Positions 33,514 through 42,652 of a stretch of DNA of 64,000 bases are shown piece after piece. The stretch's first letter is position 1, and each line of letters begins with the position of its first letter. Source of the stretch: Gemmatimonadota bacterium (GTDB taxonomy: Bacteria > Gemmatimonadota > Gemmatimonadetes > Longimicrobiales > RSA9); NCBI GenBank assembly GCA_007126035.1, contig SLCC01000020.1, positions 1 through 64,000 on the forward strand, read 5' to 3'. The notes under the pieces were generated by a model. That model was not told the DNA's origin. It saw only the letters and a list, made by a program, of their open reading frames with translations, and searched no databases. Both the position numbers and the translations under genes were made by a program.

Positions 33514-34533
33514 CTACGACTCCTCCGGCTGGGCGGACACCGGGGCGTCCGCTGTCTCCAGCACCGGTGACTCGCCGATGCCCTCGTGTGACAGGTACCG
33601 CTCCGCCTCCAGCGCTGCCATGCAGCCGGTGCCCGCCGCCGTTACCGCCTGCCGATAGTAGTCGTCCATCACGTCACCGGCGGCGAACACGCCACCCACG
33701 CTGGCCGCCGTGCGCCAACTCCCGGTCCGGATGTACCCGTGCGGCGTCAGATCCAGCTGCCCGGTCAGGAAACCGGTGTTGGGCTCATGCCCGACGGCCA
33801 CGAACAGGCCGCCCACCTCGAGCTCCCTCGACTCGCCGGTCTCCGTGTCCTCCAGCCTGAGCCCTTCTATCTGCTCGTAGCCCAGGACGTCCGTCACCCT
33901 GGTGTTCCAGAGCACTTCGATCTTGTCGTGGTTCAGCGCGCGCTCCGCCATGATACGGGACGCCCGCAGCTCATCCCGGCGGTGGATCACGTAGACTTTG
34001 CTGGCGAACTTGCTGGCGTACAACGCCTCCTCCATGGCCGAGTCGCCACCGCCCACCACCGCCAGCACCTGGCCGCGGAAGATGGGGAGCGCCGCGTCGC
34101 AAACCGCGCAGGCGGAGACCCCGCCACCCGTCTGGGCCAGCCGCTCCTCGTTGGGCAGACCCAGCCACTTGGCATTCGCGCCCGTGGCAACGATGAGGGT
34201 CCGGGCCAGTATCTCGTCGCCGCCCCGCGTGAACAGCCGGAAGGGCCGCTCGCTCAGCTTTACCCTTTCGATCATCTCCATACGCGCCTCGGCCCCGAAC
34301 CGCAGCGCCTGCTCCTTCATCCGCTCCATGAGCTGGGGCCCGGTGATGCCCTCGGGAAAGCCGGGGTAATTCTCCACCTCCGTCGTGATCATGAGCTGAC
34401 CGCCCGGCAGCATTATGCCCTCGGGCTCGCCTTCCACCACCAGGGGCGACAGTTCCGCCCGCCCCGCATACAGCGCCGCCGTCCAGGCCGCCGGGCCCGA
34501 TCCGATGATCACCACGTTCGCCACATTCGCCAT
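33514..34533 (-). CDS. trxB: thioredoxin reductase
   Basis: 339 residues from the ATG at 34533; longer in-frame starts give an atypical N-terminus. FAD motif VVIIGSGPAAWTAALYAGRA (about 8-27), the redox-active CAVC in SACAVCDAALP (about 146-149), NADPH motif VVGGGDSAMEEALYAS (about 164-179) and the C-terminal VFAAGDVMDDYYRQAVTAAG (FAD). It transfers electrons from NADPH to thioredoxin. The active site is CAVC rather than the common CATC. The C-terminus has a 15-residue acidic tail. Confidence 0.95.
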   Translation of the reverse strand: MANVANVVIIGSGPAAWTAALYAGRAELSPLVVEGEPEGIMLPGGQLMITTEVENYPGFPEGITGPQLMERMKEQALRFGAEARMEMIERVKLSERPFRLFTRGGDEILARTLIVATGANAKWLGLPNEERLAQTGGGVSACAVCDAALPIFRGQVLAVVGGGDSAMEEALYASKFASKVYVIHRRDELRASRIMAERALNHDKIEVLWNTRVTDVLGYEQIEGLRLEDTETGESRELEVGGLFVAVGHEPNTGFLTGQLDLTPHGYIRTGSWRTAASVGGVFAAGDVMDDYYRQAVTAAGTGCMAALEAERYLSHEGIGESPVLETADAPVSAQPEES

Positions 34534-34743
34534 TTCTCTCACCTGTTCCGTCTCGAGTGACCCCACGAGATCCAAAGCAATCGGGAAAGGTATGGGTTCC
34601 CGGCGAGCCGTCCAGATCAGGGGCTTCGAGCATCGAACTCCGAGCTCCGACCGCCCCGCCACCTCCCGGCCTCCGCCCGCCGGGCTTCGGCGGACTGCCG
34701 GGCGGCTCAGAACCTCAACACCGTGACTCCTCGTCCACATCGG

Positions 34744-34773
34744 TTGCAACTTTCGGATGCGTCGTAGTAATAT
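34744..34773 (+). promoter_or_regulatory. sigma-70-type promoter for a leaderless transcript
   Basis: -35 TTGCAA (34744-34749), 18-base spacer, -10 TAATAT (34768-34773). The ATG at 34780 starts 7 bases after the last base of the -10 element, the usual distance of a transcription start, so the mRNA is predicted to have no leader. Confidence 0.55.
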
Positions 34774-34779
34774 CCGAGC

Positions 34780-35493
34780 ATGACCGTCACCGGGCCGGCC
34801 CCTTCGCTGACACCCGATGTTGAGCGCCTACTCACTTCCCTGGCGGGGATCCATTCCGTCAGCGTGGTGCAGGGCAACAACGGGCGCTTACTCGAGATCC
34901 ACGTACTCGCCTCCGCATCCCTGCATGCCAAGCAGGTGGTCCGGAACGTGGAATCGGCCCTGCGAGCGGGGCTGGGAGTCGAGGTCGACCGCCGGATAGT
35001 CAGTGTTGCCCAGGTCGACGCCGATGAGGCGGAGAGCGGCGACGGGAGAGAGCCCCCGGCGACCACACCCGCCGAGAGCTCCGGCTCGAGCCCGAGACCC
35101 GCTACCGGGCCACAGCTTGGCACGCGCAGACTCGAATTCGTCCGATACCGCAGCCGCCGGCGTGGCGACGGGTGTACCTGCGAGGTGGTGTTGCGGGAGG
35201 CGGGCCGGGAAGTACTGGGCGCGGGTGATGGTCCCAGCAGTGCCGGGGGCCGGGCGGAGGCGGGCGTACGGGCTGTCCTGGAAGCCATCCGCCAGGCCCG
35301 TCCCCACCTGGCCCTCGAGCTCGGTGAAGCCACCGTGGTGACAGTGCGGGACAGGGACTTCGTGATCGCCGCGGTCCATCTGCTCCGGGGCCGGGCGCTG
35401 GCTCGAGTGGCGGGAGCTGCCGCCATCGTGCGAGGCGTCGAGGAGGCGGCCATCCTGGCCACGCTCCAGGCTACGAACCGCTGGACCGAGTAG
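34780..35493 (+). CDS. hypothetical protein with two ligand-domain-like halves
   Basis: 237 residues. The N-terminal part (SLTPDVERLLTSLAGIHSVSVVQGNNGRLLEIHVLA split over 9-45) looks like a small ferredoxin-like alpha/beta domain. A linker rich in Pro, Ser and Thr follows (about 85-115). The C-terminal half (LEFVRYRSRRRGDGCTCEVV onward) resembles the first domain in having alternating strand and amphipathic helix with an Ala-rich end. No family can be named with confidence. No signal peptide or membrane segment. The transcript seems to be leaderless. Confidence 0.7.
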   Translation: MTVTGPAPSLTPDVERLLTSLAGIHSVSVVQGNNGRLLEIHVLASASLHAKQVVRNVESALRAGLGVEVDRRIVSVAQVDADEAESGDGREPPATTPAESSGSSPRPATGPQLGTRRLEFVRYRSRRRGDGCTCEVVLREAGREVLGAGDGPSSAGGRAEAGVRAVLEAIRQARPHLALELGEATVVTVRDRDFVIAAVHLLRGRALARVAGAAAIVRGVEEAAILATLQATNRWTE

Positions 35494-35508
35494 CTCGCCT
35501 GTACCGGC

Positions 35509-35537
35509 TCATCTCGAAGGAGTTCATCTCGACGGAG
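35509..35537 (-). repeat. imperfect 14-bp tandem repeat over a stop codon
   Basis: TCATCTCGAAGGAG (35509-35522) and TCATCTCGACGGAG (35524-35537) differ at one base and are spaced 15 bp apart. The second copy begins with the response-regulator stop codon (TCA read on the minus strand). It resembles the duplications at 8684 and 33486. Confidence 0.75.
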
Positions 35538-35937
35538 AGCCAATGAACTTCTCCACCTCCTGGACTACCCGCCGCGGCTCGACCGGCTTGGCCAGGTAAC
35601 CGTCGCATCCTGCCTCGATCGCCCTGAGACGGTCCTCCTCGAGGGCATGGGCAGTGAGCGCTATGATGGGGATGTCCGCGGTTTCGGCGTCTGCCTTCAG
35701 CCGCTGCGTGGCTTCCCAGCCATCCATCTTGGGTATGGAGATGTCCATGAGCACGATGTCCGGTCGTTGCGAGCGTGCCCGGCTCACCCCCTCCTCTCCG
35801 TCCCTCGCCTCGATGACCGTGAAGCCCACATGCTCGAGGATAGTCCGGTAGACCACCAGGTTGTCCTCGTTGTCCTCGACCAACAGTACTGTCTTGCGAT
35901 TGTCGCTCATGGCGCTCTGCGCTGGCTGATTGATCAC
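35524..35937 (-). CDS. single-domain response regulator (REC)
   Basis: 137 residues from the GTG at 35937, which has AGGAG eight bases upstream at the end of the reductase gene; an ATG at 35910 is also possible. The receiver-domain residues are complete: the acidic pair in LLVEDNEDN, phospho-acceptor Asp in DIVLMDIS (about residue 62), Thr/Ala in IALTAHA and Lys in LAKPVE. No output domain exists, so it acts like DivK/CheY through protein partners. No histidine kinase is nearby. It is cotranscribed with the ferredoxin-NADP reductase-like gene (1-bp gap). Confidence 0.92.
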   Translation of the reverse strand: MINQPAQSAMSDNRKTVLLVEDNEDNLVVYRTILEHVGFTVIEARDGEEGVSRARSQRPDIVLMDISIPKMDGWEATQRLKADAETADIPIIALTAHALEEDRLRAIEAGCDGYLAKPVEPRRVVQEVEKFIGSPSR

Positions 35938-35938
35938 G

Positions 35939-36982
35939 TCAGTTGCTCCTCGGCACCGCCGCCTCAGGCCGCTCCCGCTCCTTGAACACCCTCAGGTTGG
36001 TGGAGTGGCCCGGGTTGACCCGTGCCTTCGGGTCGATATGGTGGACCGCGTGGTTGACCGCTATCGCCGCTTCCGAGAAACCGGTGGCGATGAGCTCGAG
36101 CTTGCCTTCGTAGGTGGCGATGTCGCCGGCGGCGAATATGCCGGAGATGTTCGTCTGCATGGTGGCGCTGACCCGTATCGTGTTCCGGTCCAGCTCGAGG
36201 CCCCACCGGGTGAGGGGGCCCAGGTCCGGCTTGAAGCCGATCAGGGCCAGCACGGCGTCAACCTCCAGGTGGTCTTCCTGCTCGGTCCTGTTGTCGAAGA
36301 CGGTGACGCCGGTCACCTCCTGCTCGCCATGGATGGCCCGGACCTCGCGGAAGGTCAGCAGATGGATCCGACCGGCGTCCACCGCCTCGTGCAGTTGTCT
36401 CATGGAATGGGCATGGGCCCGGAACCCGGCCCGGCGATGGATCAGCACCAGCCGGTCGGTCACGTGCTGAAGGGCCAGCGCCCAGTCCACCGCCGAGTCA
36501 CCGCCGCCCACGATCAGGACCCTCTTCCCCCCGTAGATGGACGGGGCACGCACATGGTGCTCGAGCCCCCGACCCAGCAGCTCGGTGTAGCCCGGGCACT
36601 CCAGCGGCCGCGGTGCGAAGGCCCCCTTGCCCGCCGCGATCAGCACGGTGCGCGATGGATACCTGCCATCGCTCGTCAGCAGCGTGAACCCCACGTCGTC
36701 GGCCACCAGATCCCGCACCTCCTCCTCCAGCCGGATGTCCGGGTCGAACTGGGTGCCCTGCGCTATCAGGTTCTCCGCCAGCTCCTTTGCGGTGATGCGC
36801 GGGAACCCACCCACATCGTAGATATACTTCTCCGGGTACAGCGCCATCAGCTGACCGCCCAGCTCTGGCAGTGAATCCACTATCCGCACGCTGGCTCCGC
36901 GCATGCCCGCGTAGAACGCAGCGAACAGGCCAGTGGGCCCGCCGCCGATGATGTTGATGTCCCGACGATCCTCTTCGGCCAC
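35939..36982 (-). CDS. thioredoxin-reductase-like ferredoxin:NADP+ reductase (YumC type)
   Basis: 347 residues, typical of the bacterial/Chlorobium-type FNR that resembles thioredoxin reductase but has no CxxC active site. FAD motif INIIGGGPTGLFAAFYAGMR (about 9-28), then SLPELGGQLMALYPEKYIYD, the NADPH motif VLIVGGGDSAVDWALALQ (about 155-172), and the C-terminal IFAAGDIATYEGK FAD loop with FSEAAIAVNHAV. It passes electrons between NADPH and ferredoxin. It is followed 1 bp later by the response regulator. Confidence 0.93.
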   Translation of the reverse strand: MAEEDRRDINIIGGGPTGLFAAFYAGMRGASVRIVDSLPELGGQLMALYPEKYIYDVGGFPRITAKELAENLIAQGTQFDPDIRLEEEVRDLVADDVGFTLLTSDGRYPSRTVLIAAGKGAFAPRPLECPGYTELLGRGLEHHVRAPSIYGGKRVLIVGGGDSAVDWALALQHVTDRLVLIHRRAGFRAHAHSMRQLHEAVDAGRIHLLTFREVRAIHGEQEVTGVTVFDNRTEQEDHLEVDAVLALIGFKPDLGPLTRWGLELDRNTIRVSATMQTNISGIFAAGDIATYEGKLELIATGFSEAAIAVNHAVHHIDPKARVNPGHSTNLRVFKERERPEAAVPRSN

Positions 36983-37178
36983 GATATCCGATCTCTGTAA
37001 TTTCCCAGTGCCCCGATGCCGGGATCTGGTGGCATTGAAGCGACGGTCACGCTACGATCCGCACCAGCACGGGTCAGAGGCAGCAGCACACTAGTAGGGA
37101 GTCTGCCGACCAGCAAGCATCCCACCGCCCGACCTACGCAATCCGCATTCCCACCGCGTCCGGGGGAGCCCGACCGCG

Positions 37179-37640
37179 TCAGCCGACGCGGCTGCCAGCG
37201 GATTTCAGGATCAGGCGGGCGTTGTCGTAGGTCAGTGTCTGGAGTGCGTCGTTCAGCGGGAGCCAGATGCAGGCGGAGATGCCCTCTTCGAGCTGGGGCC
37301 GCGTGCTCTTGGAGTTCGTCTCCATGAGGAAGAAGTGGCAGTACTTGTGGATCAGGTCGGCGCCCTCCCTGAAGTACCAGTCGATGGTGCCCAGCTCCCC
37401 GCGTAGCTCCAGGTGGTCGAGCCCCGTCTCCTCGGCCACCTCCCGGAGCGCCGCGTCCTCCGGCGACTCGCCTCGCTCGAGGTGGCCTTTGGGCAGCCCC
37501 CAGTTCTCGTACGGGTCCCGTATCAGCAGGAAGACAGGCCCAGCGGTCGACCGACGGAACACCACTCCGCCCGCACTGGTCTCGATCCGCACCGGGCGCC
37601 GCGCACCCTTGCCCCGCCGGAACCCTGGCCGCCTAGCCAC
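37179..37640 (-). CDS. Nudix hydrolase
   Basis: 153 residues. A Nudix box is clear: GHLERGESPEDAALREVAEE (about 52-71, GX5EX7REUXEE) continuing with TGL. The N-terminus is basic and the core has ETSAGGVVFRR, characteristic of bis(5'-nucleosyl)tetraphosphatase-like and other ADP-ribose-type Nudix enzymes; the substrate cannot be fixed. It overlaps the asd gene end by 8 bp, so it is translationally coupled to lysine/threonine pathway genes. Confidence 0.9.
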   Translation of the reverse strand: MARRPGFRRGKGARRPVRIETSAGGVVFRRSTAGPVFLLIRDPYENWGLPKGHLERGESPEDAALREVAEETGLDHLELRGELGTIDWYFREGADLIHKYCHFFLMETNSKSTRPQLEEGISACIWLPLNDALQTLTYDNARLILKSAGSRVG

Positions 37641-38610
37641 GGATCACGAGGGCCGCGATCTGCACCGCGTTGGTAGCCGCGCCCTTCCGGAGGTTGTCCG
37701 CCACGATCCACATGTGGCACACGTTGGGGTGGTCCGGGTCGGACCGCAATCGGCCCACGTGCACGTCGTCGCCGCCAGCCACCTCACGCGGCAGGGGATC
37801 GGCCGCCTCATCCCACAGAACGACGCCAGGCATCCCGGCGATTGCGGCGCGAGCCTGCCCCAGCGACAGGGGCCGCTCGAGCACGGTCATGGCCACCACC
37901 GCGTGCCCCACCGCCACCGGGACCCGGACGCAGGTGGCCGTCACCGCCAGCGCCGGCAGGCCCAGTATCTTGCGGGTCTCCGCCCGCATCTTCTCCTCCT
38001 CCTCAGTCCAGCCGTCATCCCGGAGCGGCCCGATCCTGGGGATCACGTTTCCCACTATCTCGCCAGGGAACGGGGAGTCGGGGTCCCGACCGCCGGCCAG
38101 CTCGGACTCGTAGGACCGCGTCCCCTTCCGACCCGCCCCCGAGACGGACTGGTACGTGCTCACCACCACCTGCTCCACGCCTGCGGCCCGCCGCAGCGCT
38201 TCCAGGGGGAGAACGAGCTGAATCGTGGAGCAGTTGGGGTTGGCGATGATACCATTGCGCAGGTCCGCCACCCGGGGGCCGTTCACTTCGGGCACCACGA
38301 GGGGCACATCCGGGTCCAGGCGCCAGGCGGAGGAGTTGTCCACCACCACCGCCCCAGCCGCCGCCGCCACCGGCGCCCACTCACGGCTCAGCTGCGAGCC
38401 GGCGGAGAAGAGCGCCACCCGGCAACCGCGGAAGGCGGCGGGGTCCGGCGCCGTGACGCGCCACTCCCGGCCGCGCCACTCCAGCGTCTTCCCCACCGAG
38501 CGGGGCGAGCCCATGGGGACCACCTCCTCCACTTCCGGCAGTCTCTCCGCCAGGACCTGGAGCATGGTCTGACCCACAGCGCCCGTCGCGCCCAGCACGG
38601 CTACCTTCAC
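37633..38610 (-). CDS. asd: aspartate-semialdehyde dehydrogenase
   Basis: 325 residues. NADP motif [18 protein letters not shown] (4-21), the active-site cysteine in NPNCSTIQL (about 129-137), the [12 protein letters not shown] segment (about 154-165) and the catalytic His region [12 protein letters not shown] (about 231-242). It reduces aspartyl phosphate to aspartate semialdehyde, the branch point to lysine/DAP, threonine and methionine. Its ATG overlaps the lysC stop by four bases, so the two pathway steps are cotranscribed. Confidence 0.95.
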   Translation of the reverse strand: MKVAVLGATGAVGQTMLQVLAERLPEVEEVVPMGSPRSVGKTLEWRGREWRVTAPDPAAFRGCRVALFSAGSQLSREWAPVAAAAGAVVVDNSSAWRLDPDVPLVVPEVNGPRVADLRNGIIANPNCSTIQLVLPLEALRRAAGVEQVVVSTYQSVSGAGRKGTRSYESELAGGRDPDSPFPGEIVGNVIPRIGPLRDDGWTEEEEKMRAETRKILGLPALAVTATCVRVPVAVGHAVVAMTVLERPLSLGQARAAIAGMPGVVLWDEAADPLPREVAGGDDVHVGRLRSDPDHPNVCHMWIVADNLRKGAATNAVQIAALVIRG

Positions 38611-39845
38611 TGCCCCACCTCCTCGAGCTTGAAGGCCTCGTGCAGCAAGCGGACCGCCCGGTCCTCGTCCTGACCGCCGACCATCAGGATGATGGAGATC
38701 GAGGTGGCTGACACGCTGTGCACCTCCACACCCTGGTCCCGCAGGACCTGGAACGCACGGGCGAACACTCCCGGCCGCTTGTGCATGCCGCTGCCCACCA
38801 GCGTGAGCCGGGCCAGGTCATGGGTCACGTCCACTCCCTCCCCCCCGAGCTCGGCCACCACACCCTGGCACGTCTCCTCCGCCTGCGTCAGCTCGGAGGC
38901 CGCAACCGTCAGCTGGATCGATCGGCGGCCGTCCGCCTGGTCCACCTGGGTGAGCAGATCCACGCTCACCTCCGCCAGGGTCAGCCTCGAAAGCACCAAG
39001 GTCATCGTCGTCATCTCCGGCGGCAGACCTCGCAGGACGAGCTGACCGTAACCTGCCTCCGATGCCACTCCCGTAAGGACCGGGTCTTCCATGCTGGGTA
39101 TCCTCCGCGCGATCGTGGTACCGCCGTCCTCGCCCTCCAGCAGCGAAGAGAGCACACGGACCACCACGCCGTAGCGGGCCGCAATCTCCACTGCCCGGGG
39201 ATGCGTCACACTGGCGCCGGCGGCTGCCAGCTCCAGCATCTCGTCATAGCCGATGAGGGGGATTCGCCGGGCCGAAGTCACCTTGCGCGGATCAGCGGTG
39301 AAGATGCCGTCTACATCCGTGAAGATGTCACACCGCTCCGCGCCCAGGGCGGCGCTAAGGGCCACAGCGGTCGTGTCCGATCCGCCACGACCCAGCGTGG
39401 TCACCTCCCGGCCACGACTGACACCCTGGAACCCGGCAATGATCACTACCCGGCCGGCAGCCAACTCCCGGCGCACCCGGTCCGCGCGCACCTCCTCGAT
39501 CCGGGCGACAGTGTGCCGGTCATCGGTTATGATAGCTGCCTGCGAGCCGGTGAAGCTGATAGCCTCCAGCCCCTGCTCCCGGATGGCCATCGCCAGCAGC
39601 GCCATGGAGATACGCTCCCCGGCCGTCAGCAGCATGTCCATCTCCCGAGGGTGCCGCCGAACCGCATCCGGGGTCACCGACGCGGCCAGCGTCACCAGCT
39701 CATCGGTGGTTTGGCCCATGGCGGAGACCACCACCACCAGGTCGTGTCCCCGGCCACGGTAGCGACTGATACGGTCCGCCACCCTCCGGATCCGCTCCGG
39801 ATCACCGACCGAGGTGCCTCCGTACTTCTGAACGAGTAGCGCCAC
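38607..39845 (-). CDS. lysC: aspartate kinase
   Basis: 412 residues from the GTG at 39845; longer starts give a low-complexity leader. The kinase domain starts with [15 protein letters not shown] (5-19), continues with [22 protein letters not shown] ATP motif ([20 protein letters not shown]), and [15 protein letters not shown]. Two C-terminal ACT-like domains (about 270-410) bind lysine/threonine as feedback effectors. It phosphorylates aspartate as the first step toward Lys, Thr, Met and DAP, and directly precedes asd. Confidence 0.94.
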   Translation of the reverse strand: MALLVQKYGGTSVGDPERIRRVADRISRYRGRGHDLVVVVSAMGQTTDELVTLAASVTPDAVRRHPREMDMLLTAGERISMALLAMAIREQGLEAISFTGSQAAIITDDRHTVARIEEVRADRVRRELAAGRVVIIAGFQGVSRGREVTTLGRGGSDTTAVALSAALGAERCDIFTDVDGIFTADPRKVTSARRIPLIGYDEMLELAAAGASVTHPRAVEIAARYGVVVRVLSSLLEGEDGGTTIARRIPSMEDPVLTGVASEAGYGQLVLRGLPPEMTTMTLVLSRLTLAEVSVDLLTQVDQADGRRSIQLTVAASELTQAEETCQGVVAELGGEGVDVTHDLARLTLVGSGMHKRPGVFARAFQVLRDQGVEVHSVSATSISIILMVGGQDEDRAVRLLHEAFKLEEVGQ

Positions 39846-40052
39846 TGAGCACCCACCCCTCCCGGCCAGCGCCCCTGTCCAGCGTCCTCGCGCTGGAAGT
39901 TGATCATCAGGTGCGAGCCCACGCAACAGCCGGACCCGCGAGAAGACCGCCAAGGGCGTGCGGGACGGATATCGCCATGCACCGGCGCGACGGGGCGCCG
40001 CCGCCCCGACCGGTCGAACCGCTGACCGCCGGCCCGCTGGCGGGCGGAGAGG

Positions 40053-41042
40053 TCAGAAGACCCGGAGATTGATGTAGCGGCGGGGGTTCCGCTGGAAGTC
40101 CCGGATCAGGTCCTGGACCAGCGAGCTGGTCAGAGCCAGATCCCGGTACAGCGCCGTGTCCTGGAGCAGCAGCCCGAGAGTCCCCTCGCCGCGGTCCAGG
40201 GCACTGACGATGGCATGGAGCGACGCGAAGGCGCTGTCCGCCGACTCGGTCACACCGCCCATGTCGCGGGAGACCAGGACCAGTGCGCTGCTCAATGTAT
40301 CGATCTGTGCCGTCAGGCGGTCCACGTTACCCACGATGCTCGCCAACTGGCCGTCGGCGATGGCGGTCTCGATGAGACTGAACGTGCGACTGGCGGACAG
40401 CGCCGCCTGCTGCAAGGTCTCCGTGGTCGTCTCCAGACCCACGGCCACGTCCCGCACCGTCTGCTCCTGCGCCTCGACCAGGGCCGTGAGCTGGCCGGTG
40501 ACCCGCTGGATGTTGTCTATGGCCTCACGGATGTTGAGGGCCGTCTCGTCCGTGAACGCGATGTCCACCCGGTCGGTTATGACCGCCAGGTTCTCCGCGA
40601 TCCGGTCCGCGACGGCGGTGAGACGAGACATGTCCGGCAGCGAGTAGCCCGGGATGCCGTCCGGCTCGGGCGACACGGCATAGTCGTATAGCGGGAAGCG
40701 GGCGCGGGAGTGGATCTCCGCCTGCCAGTCGCCGAAGAGGGACTCCATGGAAAGCAGGACCACCGGGTCCTCGGGCATCCGCACGTCGCTCCCGATGCTC
40801 ATGCGCACGGCCACGCCGCTGCCACCGGCGTCCAGGGATATCTCCTCGATCCTGCCGATGTGCACCCCTCGGAGCTTCACCGGGTTACCACGCTGGACCT
40901 GGCCCACCTCGCGGAACCAGGCGGTGACCAGCTGGTCTTCGCGACCGATCCTCCAGCCCTGGAGCCAGATGGTGCCGACCACCACTAGCACGATGCCAGC
41001 GATCAGGACCGCACCGACCCGTACCTCGTTACTCATACTCAT
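40053..41042 (-). CDS. MlaD-type MCE domain protein
   Basis: 329 residues. An N-terminal membrane anchor (VGAVLIAGIVLVVVGTIWLQG) is followed by one MCE domain (about 30-115: VTAWFREVGQVQRGNPVKLR, then GVHIGRIEEISL) and a long helical region (about 140-310) that should form the barrel needle of a hexameric lipid tunnel. It carries phospholipid between membranes, working with the adjacent MlaF- and MlaE-type components. Its GTG/ATG region overlaps the MlaF gene stop by four bases; all three form an operon. Confidence 0.9.
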   Translation of the reverse strand: MSMSNEVRVGAVLIAGIVLVVVGTIWLQGWRIGREDQLVTAWFREVGQVQRGNPVKLRGVHIGRIEEISLDAGGSGVAVRMSIGSDVRMPEDPVVLLSMESLFGDWQAEIHSRARFPLYDYAVSPEPDGIPGYSLPDMSRLTAVADRIAENLAVITDRVDIAFTDETALNIREAIDNIQRVTGQLTALVEAQEQTVRDVAVGLETTTETLQQAALSASRTFSLIETAIADGQLASIVGNVDRLTAQIDTLSSALVLVSRDMGGVTESADSAFASLHAIVSALDRGEGTLGLLLQDTALYRDLALTSSLVQDLIRDFQRNPRRYINLRVF

Positions 41043-41791
41043 GTCACCGGCTCCTGCATCAGCTCCGGCCTCCCGTCGATGAAGCCCCGGACCACGGGGT
41101 CATCGCTCGCCCTGATCTGGTCAGGGGTACCCAGGTATCTGATCCGCCCAGCATGGAGCATGGCGATTCGATCCGCGATACGGTAGGCGCTGGTCATGTC
41201 ATGCGTCACCACCACGCTGGTCACACCCAGCTCCTCCCGCATCCGCAGGATCAGCCGGTCGATGACAGTTTTCGTCACCGGGTCCAGGCCCGTGGTGGGC
41301 TCGTCGTAGAGAAGGTACTTGGGCCGTATGGCGACGGCCCGGGCCAGCCCGACCCGCTTGCGCTGACCTCCCGACAGCTCGCCGGGCATCTGGGCACCGA
41401 AACCCTCAAGGTCCACCAGACGCAGGGACTCGGCGACCCGCTCCCGCCGCTCCGCCAGCGACAGCCCCGGCACCCGGCTCAGCCCCATGGCCAGGTTCTC
41501 CTCGACCGTCATGGAGTCGAACAGCGCAGCGAACTGGAACACGTAACCCACACGCCGCCGCAGGTTGTAGAGGTCCTGGCGCCGGAGCTCCGTCACCAGT
41601 TCGCCGTCCACCTGGATGGTACCGACATCGGGACGTATCAGGCCCACCACGCTCTTGAGCAGCACCGACTTGCCCACCCCGGACGCCCCTATCACCGCCA
41701 GTGTCTCGCCATCCCGCGCCTCCAGGGAGACCCCGTTCAGGACGACGGCCGTGCCGAAGCGCTTCGCCACCCCGTCAAGTACGATGCTCAC
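41039..41791 (-). CDS. MlaF-type ABC transporter ATP-binding protein
   Basis: 250 residues from the GTG at 41791, which overlaps the MlaE-type gene stop. Walker A GASGVGKSVLLK (about 36-47), the Q-loop in GYVFQFAALFDSM, signature LSGGQRKRVGLARA (about 138-151), Walker B LLYDEPTTGLDP (about 158-169) and the H-loop VVTHDM are intact. It powers lipid transport through the MlaE-type permease and the MCE ring. The C-terminal ~15 residues extend beyond the domain. Confidence 0.93.
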   Translation of the reverse strand: MSIVLDGVAKRFGTAVVLNGVSLEARDGETLAVIGASGVGKSVLLKSVVGLIRPDVGTIQVDGELVTELRRQDLYNLRRRVGYVFQFAALFDSMTVEENLAMGLSRVPGLSLAERRERVAESLRLVDLEGFGAQMPGELSGGQRKRVGLARAVAIRPKYLLYDEPTTGLDPVTKTVIDRLILRMREELGVTSVVVTHDMTSAYRIADRIAMLHAGRIRYLGTPDQIRASDDPVVRGFIDGRPELMQEPVT

Positions 41792-42582
41792 AGCAGTGTC
41801 ACCGCCCAGAAGGCGTCCAGAACCAGGATCACCATGCTGCTCAGGACCACCGCCTGTGTGGTGGAACGGCCAACCGCCTGGGCACCGCCCCATGTGGTGA
41901 AGCCGAAGAAGCAGCCGATTGTGGCCACCGCCAGCCCGAAAGACGCGGCCTTGATCAGGGAATAGGTCACGTCGAAGGGCACGAAGAACAGCCGCAACCC
42001 CCGGACGAACTCTGGCGTGGTCATGTCCAGCAGGTTGAGAGCCGTGGCCCATGCCGCGACGATGCCCATGGCATTGGCGAAGGCCACCACCACCGGGAAC
42101 ATGATCAGCGCCGCCATGACCTTGGGCACGACCAGATGGGCCAGCGGGTCGTAGCCCAGGGTCTCCAGTGCATCGATCTGCTCCGTCACCCGCATTGTGC
42201 CCAGCTCCGCCGCGATGTTGGCTCCCACCCGGCCAGCCAGCGCCAGCCCCGTGAGCACCGGGCCCAGCTCCAACAGCATGGTCTTACCCACCAGCACGCC
42301 CACGAAGTACTTGGGGATGGCGCCGGTAAAGGTATACGACGCCTGCAACGCCAGCACGATGCCGGTGAAGGCGGCAATGAACAGGGCAATGGGCAGTGAC
42401 GCCACACCTATCCGCCCCATCTGGGCGACCAGGGCCGGCCCCCATGTACGCACGTCGGTCAGGGCATGGCCGATTCCGGCCAGGAACTGACCGAACCTGC
42501 CCATGCCCGCAGCAGTGCCCACTGCCGAGCGACCGACCCAGGCTGCAGGGGCGCGCCAGGCCCCGGTAATCACTTTCATCAT
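41788..42582 (-). CDS. MlaE-type ABC transporter permease
   Basis: 264 residues from the ATG at 42582; the longer reading frame from 42663 adds Arg-rich sequence and would overlap the divergent gene. About five hydrophobic segments and the family motifs LEQASYTFTG-like (ALQASYTFTGAIPK), TGLALAGRVGANIAAELGTM (about 124-143) and EQIDALETLGYDP mark it as MlaE. It forms the inner-membrane channel of the lipid transporter. First gene of the Mla operon. Confidence 0.93.
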   Translation of the reverse strand: MMKVITGAWRAPAAWVGRSAVGTAAGMGRFGQFLAGIGHALTDVRTWGPALVAQMGRIGVASLPIALFIAAFTGIVLALQASYTFTGAIPKYFVGVLVGKTMLLELGPVLTGLALAGRVGANIAAELGTMRVTEQIDALETLGYDPLAHLVVPKVMAALIMFPVVVAFANAMGIVAAWATALNLLDMTTPEFVRGLRLFFVPFDVTYSLIKAASFGLAVATIGCFFGFTTWGGAQAVGRSTTQAVVLSSMVILVLDAFWAVTLL

Positions 42583-42652
42583 AGACGTTCCATCAGTACA
42601 CCACCTGCGCCACCGACGATCCAAAGGCCCGGCCCTTGCACCGCCCGAGGGC

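Noticed and set aside
40005..40052. tRNA-like T-loop (GGTTCGACC on the minus strand) between lysC and the MCE gene
   Set aside because: The flanking five-base arms do not pair and there are no D-arm or anticodon arms.
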